Below, one piece after another: positions 1 through 8,151 of a stretch of 64,000 bases of DNA. The position numbers were made by a program, and so were the translations under genes. Position 1 is the stretch's first letter; the number at the start of each line of letters is the position of its first letter. The notes beneath the pieces are model-generated. The model saw only the letters and a program-made list of their open reading frames with translations, had not been told where the DNA came from and did not search any database. The stretch spans positions 1 through 64,000 of the forward strand of contig JAGPCY010000002.1 of NCBI GenBank assembly GCA_018057825.1, in the 5' to 3' direction. The stretch is from Kofleriaceae bacterium. Lineage in GTDB: Bacteria; Myxococcota_A; Polyangia; Haliangiales; Haliangiaceae.

Positions 1-478
1 CCTCGGCCGCCGGGCCGCCGACGTGGGCGCGGATGCCCGAGAGGTCGTGGTCGGGGCCGAAGGCCCGCTGGACCTGGTCGAGGTGCGGCAGCGTCCCGGG
101 CGTGCCGGTCAGGCCCGCGGCGGCGTGCGCGCGGATCGCCTCGGGGGCGGCCTCGTCGCCGGCAGCTCGCTCCGCGAGCCCCAGCGCGGCCCGAAGCTGC
201 ACCGCGTCCAGGGGGGCGCGCCCACCGGGCGCCAGCCGCGCCGTCAGGGTGCGCTTGCCCGGCGCCCCCGTCCCCGACGAGCGGTCGGGACCGAGCTCGG
301 TCAGGCGCCCGGTCAGAGACCGCTTGCCGGGCGCCAGGCCCAACTCGCCGTCCTCCTCGGGCGACGCCTCGTGGTGGAGCCACCAGTCCTTCACGGGCAG
401 TCCCGCCCGTTCGACTGCTGACGCGACCGCTGATTCGACCGCGTCACGGTCGTTCTCGACGCGTCGGGCCCTGCCCAC
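1..478 (-). CDS. DUF4157 (eCIS core) protein, N-terminal part, runs off left edge
   Basis: Translating the minus strand from a GTG at 478 gives an open frame to base 1 with no stop. Near the left edge it reads [15 protein letters not shown], the signature that precedes the HEXXH zinc site in DUF4157 proteins, and it closely matches the complete DUF4157 gene at 20085-21689. The catalytic HEXXH would lie beyond the window. The first part (around VKDWWLHHEAS, then PGKRSLT and PGKRTLT) is a linker with a short internal repeat. GTG 478 has GAGGGG six bases upstream; GTG 394 is an alternative start. In the family, DUF4157 is often found on cargo or accessory proteins of extracellular contractile injection systems; any toxin or effector domain here is out of view. 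Confidence 0.72.
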   Translation of the reverse strand, partial: MGRARRVENDRDAVESAVASAVERAGLPVKDWWLHHEASPEEDGELGLAPGKRSLTGRLTELGPDRSSGTGAPGKRTLTARLAPGGRAPLDAVQLRAALGLAERAAGDEAAPEAIRAHAAAGLTGTPGTLPHLDQVQRAFGPDHDLSGIRAHVGGPAAE

Positions 479-891
479 GGCAGGCCCCTCGCCTCACCCA
501 CGATCCCCTCGATGTCCTCGTTCGCCAACGCTGCGTTCCGCAAGCCTGCCTCCTCGCGCTCGCTCCTGCTGGGTCGCGCCAGGGGCCCCGGCCCGGTCTG
601 GCGCCTCCGCTACTCTGCCTGTTCTACGGACGAGCGTGCCGGATCCTTCCCCGAATTGCACGGAAGGGAGGCACAAAGCGCACCCCGGGGCCGCCCGCGG
701 TGAAGCTCCTCTTCATGAGCGCAGCCCGCGCAGGTGACGACAGCGAGGTCGTGTGCGCGACCCGGCCGCGGTCGCCGGCCGACCGTCGCCGTGGTACAGG
801 TTCAACCAGCGTGATCGCGATCAGATGCGTGCGGCCAGGTGCGACCGTTGACCACGCGCCGGCGTCCTCCGGGTATCCTCCCAACCGCTAG
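479..891. other. Intergenic region, no gene seen
   Basis: This stretch separates the divergent DUF4157 fragment and kinase gene. The minus strand at about 490-570 has a protein-like frame (LANEDIEGIVGEA) in a different phase from the DUF4157 gene. It could be a decayed or frameshifted 5' extension, but no start with a good ribosome site supports it. Nothing else is evident. Confidence 0.4.
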
Positions 892-3800
892 ATGTTGACC
901 AACGAGCAGGCGATCGCGCAGCGGCTCATCGGGCGGGTGCTCGATGACAAGTACCGGCTGCGCGCCTGCATCGGCATCGGTGGCTCGGGCGCGGTGTATC
1001 GCGCCGATCAGATCGCCCTCGGTCGCACCGTGGCGGTGAAGATCCTGAACGACGAGCTGACCCGCGACCCGCGGTTGGTCAAGCGTTTCCAGGATGAGGC
1101 CCTGGCGGCCAGCCGGCTCAACCACCCCAACACGGTGTCGATCATCGACTACGGGCAGACCGCTGACGGCCTCCTGTACCTGGTGATGGAGCACCTGCAC
1201 GGGCCGACGCTCACCCATCTGATCGCCAAGGAGCATCCGCTGCCGGCGGCCCGGGTCCTGGGGATCGTCGAGCAGATCCTGGCCGGGGTCGAGGAGGCCC
1301 ACCTCGCCGGGGTCATCCACGCCGACCTGAAGAGCGACAACATCATCGTCGAGCAGCGCCGCACCGGGGCCGATCAGGTCAAGGTCGTCGACTTCGGCAT
1401 CGCGCGCCTGGTCAACGCGCCGCGCGAGGGCGAGGACCGCAACATCTGCGGCACCCCCGAGTACATGGCGCCCGAGCTGATCGGCGGGGCGCCGCCGTCG
1501 GTGGCCTCCGACATCTACGCGATCGGCGTCATCACCTACGAGCTACTGACCGGGCAGACGCCGTTCGTCGGCGGCACCTCGGTCGACGTCCTGACCCGGC
1601 AGCTCCGCCAGCTCCCCGCCGCCCCCAGCGAGCTGGCCGCGGTCGACTCCGCCCTCGATGACCTGGTCTTGACCGCGCTGGCCAAGCGCCCGGGCGAGCG
1701 GTTCGTCGACGTCCCGACCATGCGCGCCGCGATCGCCGCCCTGGTCGCGCCGGCCCGGGCCGCGACCTACTCGTGCGCGGCCTGTGGCGCGGTCGCGCCG
1801 ACCCCGTTTCGGTTCTGTCCGGAATGCGGACAGCCCCGCAAGGCCCTGGCGGCCACCGCCGAGCTGGCCGCCGCCAATCCGGCCGGCGCCATCGCCGAGC
1901 TGCGGCCGAGCCAGAGCTGGCCCCTGGCCCTGGTCGGTCGCGACGCCGAGCTCGATCGGGTGGTCGACTTCCTGGCCGGGCGGGCGGCGGCGCCGGCGCT
2001 CCTGGTGGTCGGCGAGCCCGGCAGCGGCCGCACGACGCTCCTGCGCGAGGCCTACGATCGCGTGGCCGAGGTCGTCGGCGTCACGATCTATCAGGCCGAC
2101 GCCGACCCGTCGGGGCTGGCCAGCCCGCTGTACCCGCTGCGCGCGCTGATCGCGACCATGCTCGAGCTGCCCGCGGTGTGCGGCCGCGATCACCTGGTCG
2201 CCGCCCTCGAGGCCCGCGGCCTGTCGGAGCGCGACGAGCCCGGGTTGTCGGAGCTGTTCGGCAACCAGACCGATCTATCGGAGCTCGACGCCGCGATCCG
2301 ACGCCGCGAGATGTACGCGGCGGTGGCGCGGGTGCTGGCCGCCGAGGCCCGGCGTGGCCCGACCGCGGTGGTGTTCGAGGATCTCGAGCGCTACGACCGG
2401 GCGACGATCGACTCGGTGCGCCGCCTCGCCGAGCGCGACGCCAGCGGCGTGCGCATCGTGGTCGCGGTGTCAGGCGCCGAGGCCGCGACCTGGCCGGCCG
2501 ACTGCGCCCGGGTCGCCCTCGAGCCCCTCGACGGCGAGGCCTTGGGGTTCTGCGCCACCCAGCTCGCCCGCGGCGGCGGCGCCGACCTGACCGCGGTCCG
2601 GCTCACCGAGCTGACCGGCGGCCTGCCGGCCCACGTCGAGCAGCTCGTCCGCTACCTGCTCGAGGGCGGCGTGCTCGAGCACGCGCCCGCGGCGCTGCCG
2701 GACCTGATCGCCGCGCGCCTGGCGACCCTGCCGCGCGACACCTTGCTCATCGTCCAGGCGGTGGCGGTGTTCGGCCGCGAGGCGGCCACCGCGACCGTGG
2801 CCGAGCTGGTCCATCTCGGCGACGGCTTCCCGGTCGCGCTCCAGGTCGCGGTCGATCGCGGCTGCCTGATCGCGCGCGACGACGTCCTGGCGTTCGCCAG
2901 CTTCCTGGTCCGCGACGTGGTCTACGGCGCGATCCCAGCCACCGTGCGGCGCAGCCTCCACGACGTCGCGCGCGCCTGGCTCGGGCCGATGCCGCCGCCC
3001 GCCCTGGTCGCCCACCACACCGACGCCGCCGGCCTGCGGGCCGAGGCCGCGCGCCGCTACGCCGACGCCGGCGACGTCGCGGTCCGCCAGCTCGACGACA
3101 CCGGCGCCGCGCGCTGCTACAGCCAGGCCCTGGTGTGCGCCCGCGCGGCCCTGGTCAGCGGCGACCTGGCGCCACCCGAGCTGGTCGCGATCGCGATCCG
3201 CCTGGCCGAGCTCCTGCGCGCGACCGGCGAGCTGGCCCTGGCCCGCGGCATCCTCCACGAGGCCGAGAGCTGGGGCGATCAAGGCCCACGCCTGCAGGCC
3301 TTGTTGACCCGCGCCCTGGGACAGCTCCTCGCCGCCGAGCGCGATCCCGCCACCGCGGTGCCGTACCTGCAGCGCGCGATCGGCGCCGCGATCGCGACCG
3401 GCGACGGCGCTCTCATCGCCGATAGCTACCTCGATCTGGCGTCGGTCTTGATCCGCCTGGGCAAGGGCGCGGTGGCCGCCACCGAGCTGGCCGAGGGCGT
3501 CGACATGATGACCCTGGGCGAGGGCCCGCGCTCCCCGCGCGGCCCGGTCAACCTGTGGAAGGTCTGCCTCAAGCAGGCCCAGATCGCGGTCGCGAGCGGC
3601 GACCACGCCGACGCCGCCGAGCTGGCCGAGCTGGCCCTGGCCCAGGCCGTGCGGGTCAGCTCGACGGTCGGGGTGGCCCGTTGCCGGGCCCTCCTCGCCA
3701 CCGCCTACGAGCACCTCGGCAACCAGGTCATCGCCGAGCGGCATCGCCGGGCCGCCGTCGACGAGATGCGGCGAATGGGCGATCGCCGCGGCACCGCCGA

Positions 3801-3942
3801 GCTCTTGCTCCACGGCGCCAGCGCCGGCCGCACCGCCATGCGGATCGCGCCCGAGCTGTTGCGCGAGGCCCGCGAGCTGGCCCGCGAGGTCGGCTGGACC
3901 GAGGGCGAGCGCCGCGCTCGCAGTGCGGCAGGCGACGGATGA
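892..3942 (+). CDS. Ser/Thr protein kinase with zinc ribbon, AAA ATPase and TPR region
   Basis: 1016 residues. The N-terminal third is a PknB-type kinase: glycine loop GIGGSGAVY (about 28-36), VAVK lysine near 50, DFG at 167 and GTPEYMAPE activation segment. The catalytic loop reads HADLKSDN (143-150) instead of HRDLKxxN, so it is a non-RD kinase. A four-cysteine zinc ribbon follows (C295, C298, C309, C312). Next comes an AAA/STAND-type NTPase with Walker A GEPGSGRTT at 374-382. The C-terminal half is alanine-rich helical repeat of TPR type. No membrane segment is seen, so it is probably cytoplasmic. This kinase-AAA-TPR layout is common in myxobacterial signalling proteins. The stop overlaps the next start (ATGA), implying translational coupling to the receiver-like gene. 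Confidence 0.93.
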   Translation: MLTNEQAIAQRLIGRVLDDKYRLRACIGIGGSGAVYRADQIALGRTVAVKILNDELTRDPRLVKRFQDEALAASRLNHPNTVSIIDYGQTADGLLYLVMEHLHGPTLTHLIAKEHPLPAARVLGIVEQILAGVEEAHLAGVIHADLKSDNIIVEQRRTGADQVKVVDFGIARLVNAPREGEDRNICGTPEYMAPELIGGAPPSVASDIYAIGVITYELLTGQTPFVGGTSVDVLTRQLRQLPAAPSELAAVDSALDDLVLTALAKRPGERFVDVPTMRAAIAALVAPARAATYSCAACGAVAPTPFRFCPECGQPRKALAATAELAAANPAGAIAELRPSQSWPLALVGRDAELDRVVDFLAGRAAAPALLVVGEPGSGRTTLLREAYDRVAEVVGVTIYQADADPSGLASPLYPLRALIATMLELPAVCGRDHLVAALEARGLSERDEPGLSELFGNQTDLSELDAAIRRREMYAAVARVLAAEARRGPTAVVFEDLERYDRATIDSVRRLAERDASGVRIVVAVSGAEAATWPADCARVALEPLDGEALGFCATQLARGGGADLTAVRLTELTGGLPAHVEQLVRYLLEGGVLEHAPAALPDLIAARLATLPRDTLLIVQAVAVFGREAATATVAELVHLGDGFPVALQVAVDRGCLIARDDVLAFASFLVRDVVYGAIPATVRRSLHDVARAWLGPMPPPALVAHHTDAAGLRAEAARRYADAGDVAVRQLDDTGAARCYSQALVCARAALVSGDLAPPELVAIAIRLAELLRATGELALARGILHEAESWGDQGPRLQALLTRALGQLLAAERDPATAVPYLQRAIGAAIATGDGALIADSYLDLASVLIRLGKGAVAATELAEGVDMMTLGEGPRSPRGPVNLWKVCLKQAQIAVASGDHADAAELAELALAQAVRVSSTVGVARCRALLATAYEHLGNQVIAERHRRAAVDEMRRMGDRRGTAELLLHGASAGRTAMRIAPELLREARELAREVGWTEGERRARSAAGDG

Positions 3943-4370
3943 GCAGCGTCAGCCTGCGAGCGCCGCGCGCCACCGTGCTGCTCCTGGTCGCCGATCCTCA
4001 GACCCGGGCGGGCTGGGTCGAGGCCCTCGAGGCCGGCCGGTTCGTCACCCTGGCGACCGCCGACGTCGAGGTCGCGATCGCCCACGCCCGCGAGGGTGGC
4101 ATCGATCTGATCGGCTTCGACGCCAGCGAGCGTCCGGCCGACGGCGCGCGCCTGGTCGCCGCCCTCGAGCGCTTGCCCGAGCCACCGCCGCTGCTCCTGG
4201 CGTCGTCGTCGCCGCGCGGGCCCGAGCTGTCGGCCCACCTGGGCGCCGCCGGGTTCTTGCCGCTGCCCTGCGACCCGACCGATCTGCTCGACGAGTGCGA
4301 GGCGGTGCTGGCGTCGCGGCCGGTCGCCCTCGAGGACGTCCCCTCGGGTCCGGCGTCGCGCGACCCGTGA
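3939..4370 (+). CDS. Degenerate response-regulator receiver protein
   Basis: 143 residues with the alternating beta-alpha pattern of a CheY-like receiver: ATVLLLVADPQTRAGW at the start, a central IDLIGFDASE strand and a late GFLPLPCDPTDLLDE segment. The acidic pocket is reduced (LLLVADP has one Asp where receivers usually have two). The phosphoacceptor position could be the Asp in GFDAS or the preceding IDLI, and the usual KP near the end is replaced by LPCD. It is therefore probably a pseudo-receiver. It overlaps the kinase gene by 4 bases (ATGA), so it is likely the kinase's partner or adaptor. There is no output domain. Confidence 0.7.
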   Translation: MSSVSLRAPRATVLLLVADPQTRAGWVEALEAGRFVTLATADVEVAIAHAREGGIDLIGFDASERPADGARLVAALERLPEPPPLLLASSSPRGPELSAHLGAAGFLPLPCDPTDLLDECEAVLASRPVALEDVPSGPASRDP

Positions 4371-4407
4371 CCGCCCGCGGCGGCCCGGACGGTGCTATCG
4401 CTGTCCG

Positions 4408-4959
4408 ATGATCCTGGTCGTCCACGCCCACCCGTACCCGCACCACTCGCGGGCCGGCAAGGCGCTCCTCACCGCGGTCCGCGACCTCCCCGGCGTCGCG
4501 GTCCGCGATCTCTACCAGCTCTACCCCGACTTCTACATCGACGTCGCCGCCGAGAAGGACGCGCTCCTCGCCGCCCGCACGATCGTGTGGCAGCACCCGC
4601 TGTACTGGTATCACGCGCCGGCCTTGATGGTGCTGTGGTTCGAGAAGGTGCTCGAGCTCGACTGGGCCTACGGCGCGCGTCACGCCTTGGCCGGTAAGCG
4701 GGTCTTGTGGGTCACCACCACCGGCGGCCCCGAGGAGGCCTACGCCCGCAACCCCAGCCGGCCGTCGCTGGCCCAGCTCGCCGCGCCGCTCAAGCAGACC
4801 GCGGCGTTCTGCCAGATGGAGTGGTTGCCGCCGGTGGCGGTCCACCAGGCCGGCAAGCTCACCGACGATCAGCTCCTGTCCGCCGCCGAGGGCTACCGCG
4901 ATCGCCTGGTCGCCGAGCTCCATCACCTGGCCCAGTCCGCGGAGGTGTCCCATGCATAG
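4408..4959 (+). CDS. kefF: KefF-like NAD(P)H:quinone oxidoreductase, ancillary subunit of potassium efflux system
   Basis: 183 residues, the usual length for KefF/KefG flavoproteins. Family motifs are plain: ILVVHAHPYPHHS at the N-terminus (flavin-binding), LYQLYPDFYIDVAAE, the WQHPLYWY segment and the VTTTGGPEEAY loop. In the family, KefF/KefG binds the cytoplasmic side of KefC/KefB and is needed for full efflux activity; it also reduces quinones. Its last 8 bases overlap the downstream kefC gene, the expected two-gene arrangement. Likely role: electrophile-triggered K+ efflux and cytoplasm acidification. Confidence 0.9.
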   Translation: MILVVHAHPYPHHSRAGKALLTAVRDLPGVAVRDLYQLYPDFYIDVAAEKDALLAARTIVWQHPLYWYHAPALMVLWFEKVLELDWAYGARHALAGKRVLWVTTTGGPEEAYARNPSRPSLAQLAAPLKQTAAFCQMEWLPPVAVHQAGKLTDDQLLSAAEGYRDRLVAELHHLAQSAEVSHA

Positions 4960-6790
4960 CGACGGCAACGTCCTGGTGACGATGGTCATCTTCCTGGCGG
5001 CGATGGTGGTCGCGGTGCCGGTGTTCCGCCGCATCGGCCTGGGCGCGGTGCTCGGCTACTTGGTGGCCGGCGTGGTGATCGGCCCGCACGCGCTGGGCGC
5101 GGTGCAGATCAGCGGCTCGGTCCATCACTTCGCCGAGCTCGGCGTGGTCTTGATGCTGTTCACGATCGGACTCGAGCTCGACTTGAAGAAGCTGTGGGGC
5201 ATGCGGCGCGCGGTCTTCGGCTTGGGCGCGCTCCAGCTCGCGGCATGCGGCGTGGCCCTGGCCGCGGCGATGCTCGCGCTCGGCTTCGCGCCGGCGCCGG
5301 CCGCGGTCATCGGCCTGACCCTGGCGCTGTCGTCGACCGCGGTCGCGGTCCAGCTCATGGCCGATCGCAACCTGATGGGCACCGGCGCCGGGCAGGCCGC
5401 GTTCGGGGTCCTCCTGTTCCAGGACATCGCCGCGATCCCGCTGCTCATCGTCGTCTCGATCGTCTACCCCAGCGAGGGCGTGGTCGGGTTCCAGGCCCTG
5501 CCGGCCCTGGGCGCGATCGTCGGCATCATCGTCGCCGCGCGCACCGTGCTCAACCCGGCGCTGCGCTGGATCGCCGCCAACGGCTCGCGCGAGCTGTTCG
5601 TGGCCTTCGCGCTCTTGCTGGTGGTCGCGGTCATGCAGCTCATGACCGCGGTCGGGGTGTCGGCCGGGCTGGGCGCGTTCCTCGCCGGCGTGCTGCTGGC
5701 GTCGTCGGAGTTCCGCCACGAGCTCGAGGCCGACCTCGAGCCCTTCAAGGGCCTGTTCCTCGGCCTGTTCTTCATGACGATCGGCGCCGGCATCGACCTG
5801 CCGCTGTTCGGCCGCGAGTGGCCCCGCGTGCTCGGCCTGTTGCTCGGGTTCTTCGCGCTCAAGGCCGCGGCGCTGGCGGTGGTCGCGCGCCTGGCGTGCC
5901 CGGCCTGGCGCGATCGTCTGACCTTCACCGTGCTCCTCGGTCAGGGCGGTGAGTTCGGCTTCGTGGTCGTCGGCCTGGCGGTCGCCGGCGGCATGATGGC
6001 GCCCGGGGCGGCGGCCTGGATCAACATCGTCATCGCCCTGTCGATCGCGGCGTCGCCGCTGCTCATGAAGCTCCACGACGGCGCCCTGGCCCGCTACTTC
6101 ACCACCCCGATCACCCGCGCCCCCGACCGCGACATGGACCACAGCCAGGTCATCATCGCCGGCTTCGGTCGCTACGGGCAGATCGTCGGGCGCATGCTGG
6201 TGTCGCAAGGCGTGGCGACGACGGTCATGGATCACGACTCCGAGACCATCGAGAGCATGCGGCGCTTCGGCTTCAAGGTCTACTACGGCGACGCCAGCCG
6301 GGCCGATCTGCTCGAGGTCGCGGGCGCCCATCACGCCAAGGTCCTGGTGGTGGCGGTCGACGACGCCGAGACCGCGACTGAGATCTGCCAGACCGCGCAG
6401 CGCCACTTCCCCAAGCTGGCGATCGTGGCCCGGGCCCGCGACATCACTCACCTCTACGCCTTGCGCAAGCTCGGGCTCGCCCACATCCAGCGCGAGCTGT
6501 TCGAGTCGTCGCTGGTCACCGGCCGGGCCGTCCTCGAGCAGCTCGGCGTCGGTCGCTACGAGGCCCGCGAGGCCGCCGATCGGTTCCGGTTCACCAACAT
6601 CGAGTTGCTCACGCGGCTGGCCGATCGCCGCGATCAGCTCGACGACAAGGTCTTCGCGTCCGAGGCCCGGCGCAGCCGCGAGGAGCTCGAGCGCCAGCTC
6701 GCCGCGATCGCCGCGCAGCCCAAGGCCGGCCAGGACTGGCACGAGGAGCGCGAGCGGCTCCACGCCGAGCGCTCGACCGACGGGCTGTGA
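4952..6790 (+). CDS. kefC: KefC/KefB-type glutathione-regulated K+/H+ antiporter
   Basis: 612 residues. The first roughly 380 residues form the multi-span CPA2 antiporter domain (about 12 hydrophobic segments, with GVVLMLFTIGLELD and LSSTAVAVQL motifs). A RCK/TrkA-N domain follows, beginning near residue 395 with VIIAGFGRYGQIVGRM, whose GFGRYG (404-409) is the nucleotide-binding glycine motif. The C-terminal tail has a charged helical region, as in KefC. It overlaps kefF by 8 bases, so the pair is one operon. The DNA after the stop runs straight toward a convergent gene at 6843. Confidence 0.93.
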   Translation: MHSDGNVLVTMVIFLAAMVVAVPVFRRIGLGAVLGYLVAGVVIGPHALGAVQISGSVHHFAELGVVLMLFTIGLELDLKKLWGMRRAVFGLGALQLAACGVALAAAMLALGFAPAPAAVIGLTLALSSTAVAVQLMADRNLMGTGAGQAAFGVLLFQDIAAIPLLIVVSIVYPSEGVVGFQALPALGAIVGIIVAARTVLNPALRWIAANGSRELFVAFALLLVVAVMQLMTAVGVSAGLGAFLAGVLLASSEFRHELEADLEPFKGLFLGLFFMTIGAGIDLPLFGREWPRVLGLLLGFFALKAAALAVVARLACPAWRDRLTFTVLLGQGGEFGFVVVGLAVAGGMMAPGAAAWINIVIALSIAASPLLMKLHDGALARYFTTPITRAPDRDMDHSQVIIAGFGRYGQIVGRMLVSQGVATTVMDHDSETIESMRRFGFKVYYGDASRADLLEVAGAHHAKVLVVAVDDAETATEICQTAQRHFPKLAIVARARDITHLYALRKLGLAHIQRELFESSLVTGRAVLEQLGVGRYEAREAADRFRFTNIELLTRLADRRDQLDDKVFASEARRSREELERQLAAIAAQPKAGQDWHEERERLHAERSTDGL

Positions 6791-6842
6791 CGCTCGGTGG
6801 TTGGCTCGCAACCGCGGCGAGGGCCGGACGATCGGATGGGCG

Positions 6843-7337
6843 CTAGGTGCCTCCGCGGTCGCGCTCGGCGAGCGTTCGGCGAAGGATTGCGAGCGTGGCA
6901 CGATCTTTGTCGCGGGCGAGGCGCGCCTTGCTCTCGATGAGCGCGGCCAGCCCGAGGATCTGGACGGCGACGCCCGCGAGCTCGATGGTCTCGGCCTTGG
7001 GCGCGAGGGACGCGTAGGTCTCGTCGCCGACGATGGCGCCCAGGACGTCGAGCGGGCCTGCCGCGGTCAGCAGCAGGTGGTGGCCGGGACCGAGCAGGCC
7101 GCGCGGGTCCGGACGCAACACGCGACCGGTCGGATCGCGGTAGCGCGCGTCGAGCTCGGTGAGCGCCGCGACGAGCGCGTCGACGTTGTCGGCGGCGCGG
7201 TCGTGGACGATGTCGAGGTCGAACGTCGACACCGGCGCCCCGCCGAGCACCGCGGCGACGCCGCCGACCACGATGAAGCGCACGCGGTGGCGCCCGAGGA
7301 CCTCGAGCGCGTCGACGAACCTAACGCTTGGTGGCAT
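6843..7337 (-). CDS. Nucleotidyltransferase-fold protein
   Basis: 164 residues. The N-terminal half shows the minimal nucleotidyltransferase signature: VRFIVVGGVAAVLGG followed by a DLD metal-binding pair in STFDLDIVHD. The rest is helical, with LAALIESKARLARDKDRAT, typical of the AbiEii/MNT-like DUF6036-type group. The start overlaps the upstream small gene (7321-7512) by 17 bases, so the two are co-translated. In other bacteria similar NTases paired with small helical proteins include toxin-antitoxin pairs and uncharacterised housekeeping pairs; which applies here is not shown by the sequence. Confidence 0.85.
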   Translation of the reverse strand: MPPSVRFVDALEVLGRHRVRFIVVGGVAAVLGGAPVSTFDLDIVHDRAADNVDALVAALTELDARYRDPTGRVLRPDPRGLLGPGHHLLLTAAGPLDVLGAIVGDETYASLAPKAETIELAGVAVQILGLAALIESKARLARDKDRATLAILRRTLAERDRGGT

Positions 7338-7512
7338 CGCGCACCGCCGCGACCGAATCGACGAAGCCCTGCAGCACCGCGAGGCGCTCGTCCGGCGTCA
7401 GGCTCAGCGTCCAGCGGATGAGCGAGACGTCGACCCCAGCGTCGTCGAGGTCCTGCTCGGGGCGGGGCGCCTCGCCGCGCGGCGGCTCCAGATGGCGTGG
7501 CGCGATGGTCAC
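7321..7512 (-). CDS. Small helical partner of the nucleotidyltransferase
   Basis: 63 residues. The C-terminal part reads SLIRWTLSLTPDERLAVLQGFVDSV, a recognisable short conserved element found immediately upstream of nucleotidyltransferase-fold genes in many genomes. The N-terminal part is a variable Pro/Glu-rich segment. It overlaps the NTase gene by 17 bases and is transcribed first. Its function is unknown; possible roles are antitoxin-like inhibitor or stabilising subunit of the NTase. Its size and the overlap favour a heteromeric complex. Confidence 0.75.
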   Translation of the reverse strand: MTIAPRHLEPPRGEAPRPEQDLDDAGVDVSLIRWTLSLTPDERLAVLQGFVDSVAAVRDATKR

Positions 7513-7551
7513 GGTCCGAGCCTAGCAGCAACCGCGGCGAGCTCGGGTTCG

Positions 7552-8151
7552 CTACGTCGCCAGCTTGTGGGCGATCGCCGACGCCAGGGCGGCGCGGGTC
7601 TCGGTCGCCAGCGGCGCCGCGGCCAGCACGCTCAAGGTCAGCGGCTCATCGCCGTGATCGATGCGCAGCCCGGTGAGCCAGATCCCGTCGAGCTCGATCA
7701 CCATCGTCCGCGACGGCCCGGTCGACATCCGGTCGGCCTGGTGGAACGCGATCACCAGGCGCGCGGCGATGCCCTGGGCCAGCTCGAGATCGACCACGCC
7801 GGCGCTGGCGATCACCAGGCCGCGATCGTCGGTCAAGATCGCGGCGTCGACGCCGACGTCGATCACGCACCACTCGAGGAGGCGGGCCCACCCGGCCGAG
7901 CCGCTCAGCTCGTCGGCGCTCGGCGGCAACGGCGCCGGCGGCGCGACCGGGGTCGCGGCCGGGGCCACGGTGGTCGGCATGGTCGCGATCGGCACCGTCG
8001 AGCCGTGGGCCGGCGCGGTCAGCCGGACGTAGGTCGGCGGGGGCACCGGGGCCGGCGCCACCCGCAGCGTTGGGCCATCGGGCGGACGCAGGCGACGGGC
8101 CAGGGCCCGCAGGGCCAGGCGATCAGAGGAGGGCGCGCTGGGGCCGGTCAT
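7552..8151 (-). CDS. Pro-rich N-terminus with C-terminal roadblock/LC7-like domain
   Basis: 199 residues. Residues 1-85 are a Pro/Ala-rich linker. From about residue 90 the sequence matches a roadblock/LC7 fold: VDAAILTDDRGLVIASAGV, then an amphipathic helix, then RTMVIELDGIWLTGLRI and a final helix. Roadblock proteins dimerise and act as regulators of small GTPases or ATPases (MglB type). It is the last gene of the six-gene operon and its start lies 29 bases inside the ParA gene. The long overlap suggests coupled synthesis with the ParA ATPase, a possible partner. Confidence 0.75.
   Translation of the reverse strand: MTGPSAPSSDRLALRALARRLRPPDGPTLRVAPAPVPPPTYVRLTAPAHGSTVPIATMPTTVAPAATPVAPPAPLPPSADELSGSAGWARLLEWCVIDVGVDAAILTDDRGLVIASAGVVDLELAQGIAARLVIAFHQADRMSTGPSRTMVIELDGIWLTGLRIDHGDEPLTLSVLAAAPLATETRAALASAIAHKLAT

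Noticed and set aside
4859..6901. Long minus-strand frame opposite kefC
   Set aside because: The sense strand is a clear KefC; the antisense translation is His/Arg/Gln-rich without motifs.
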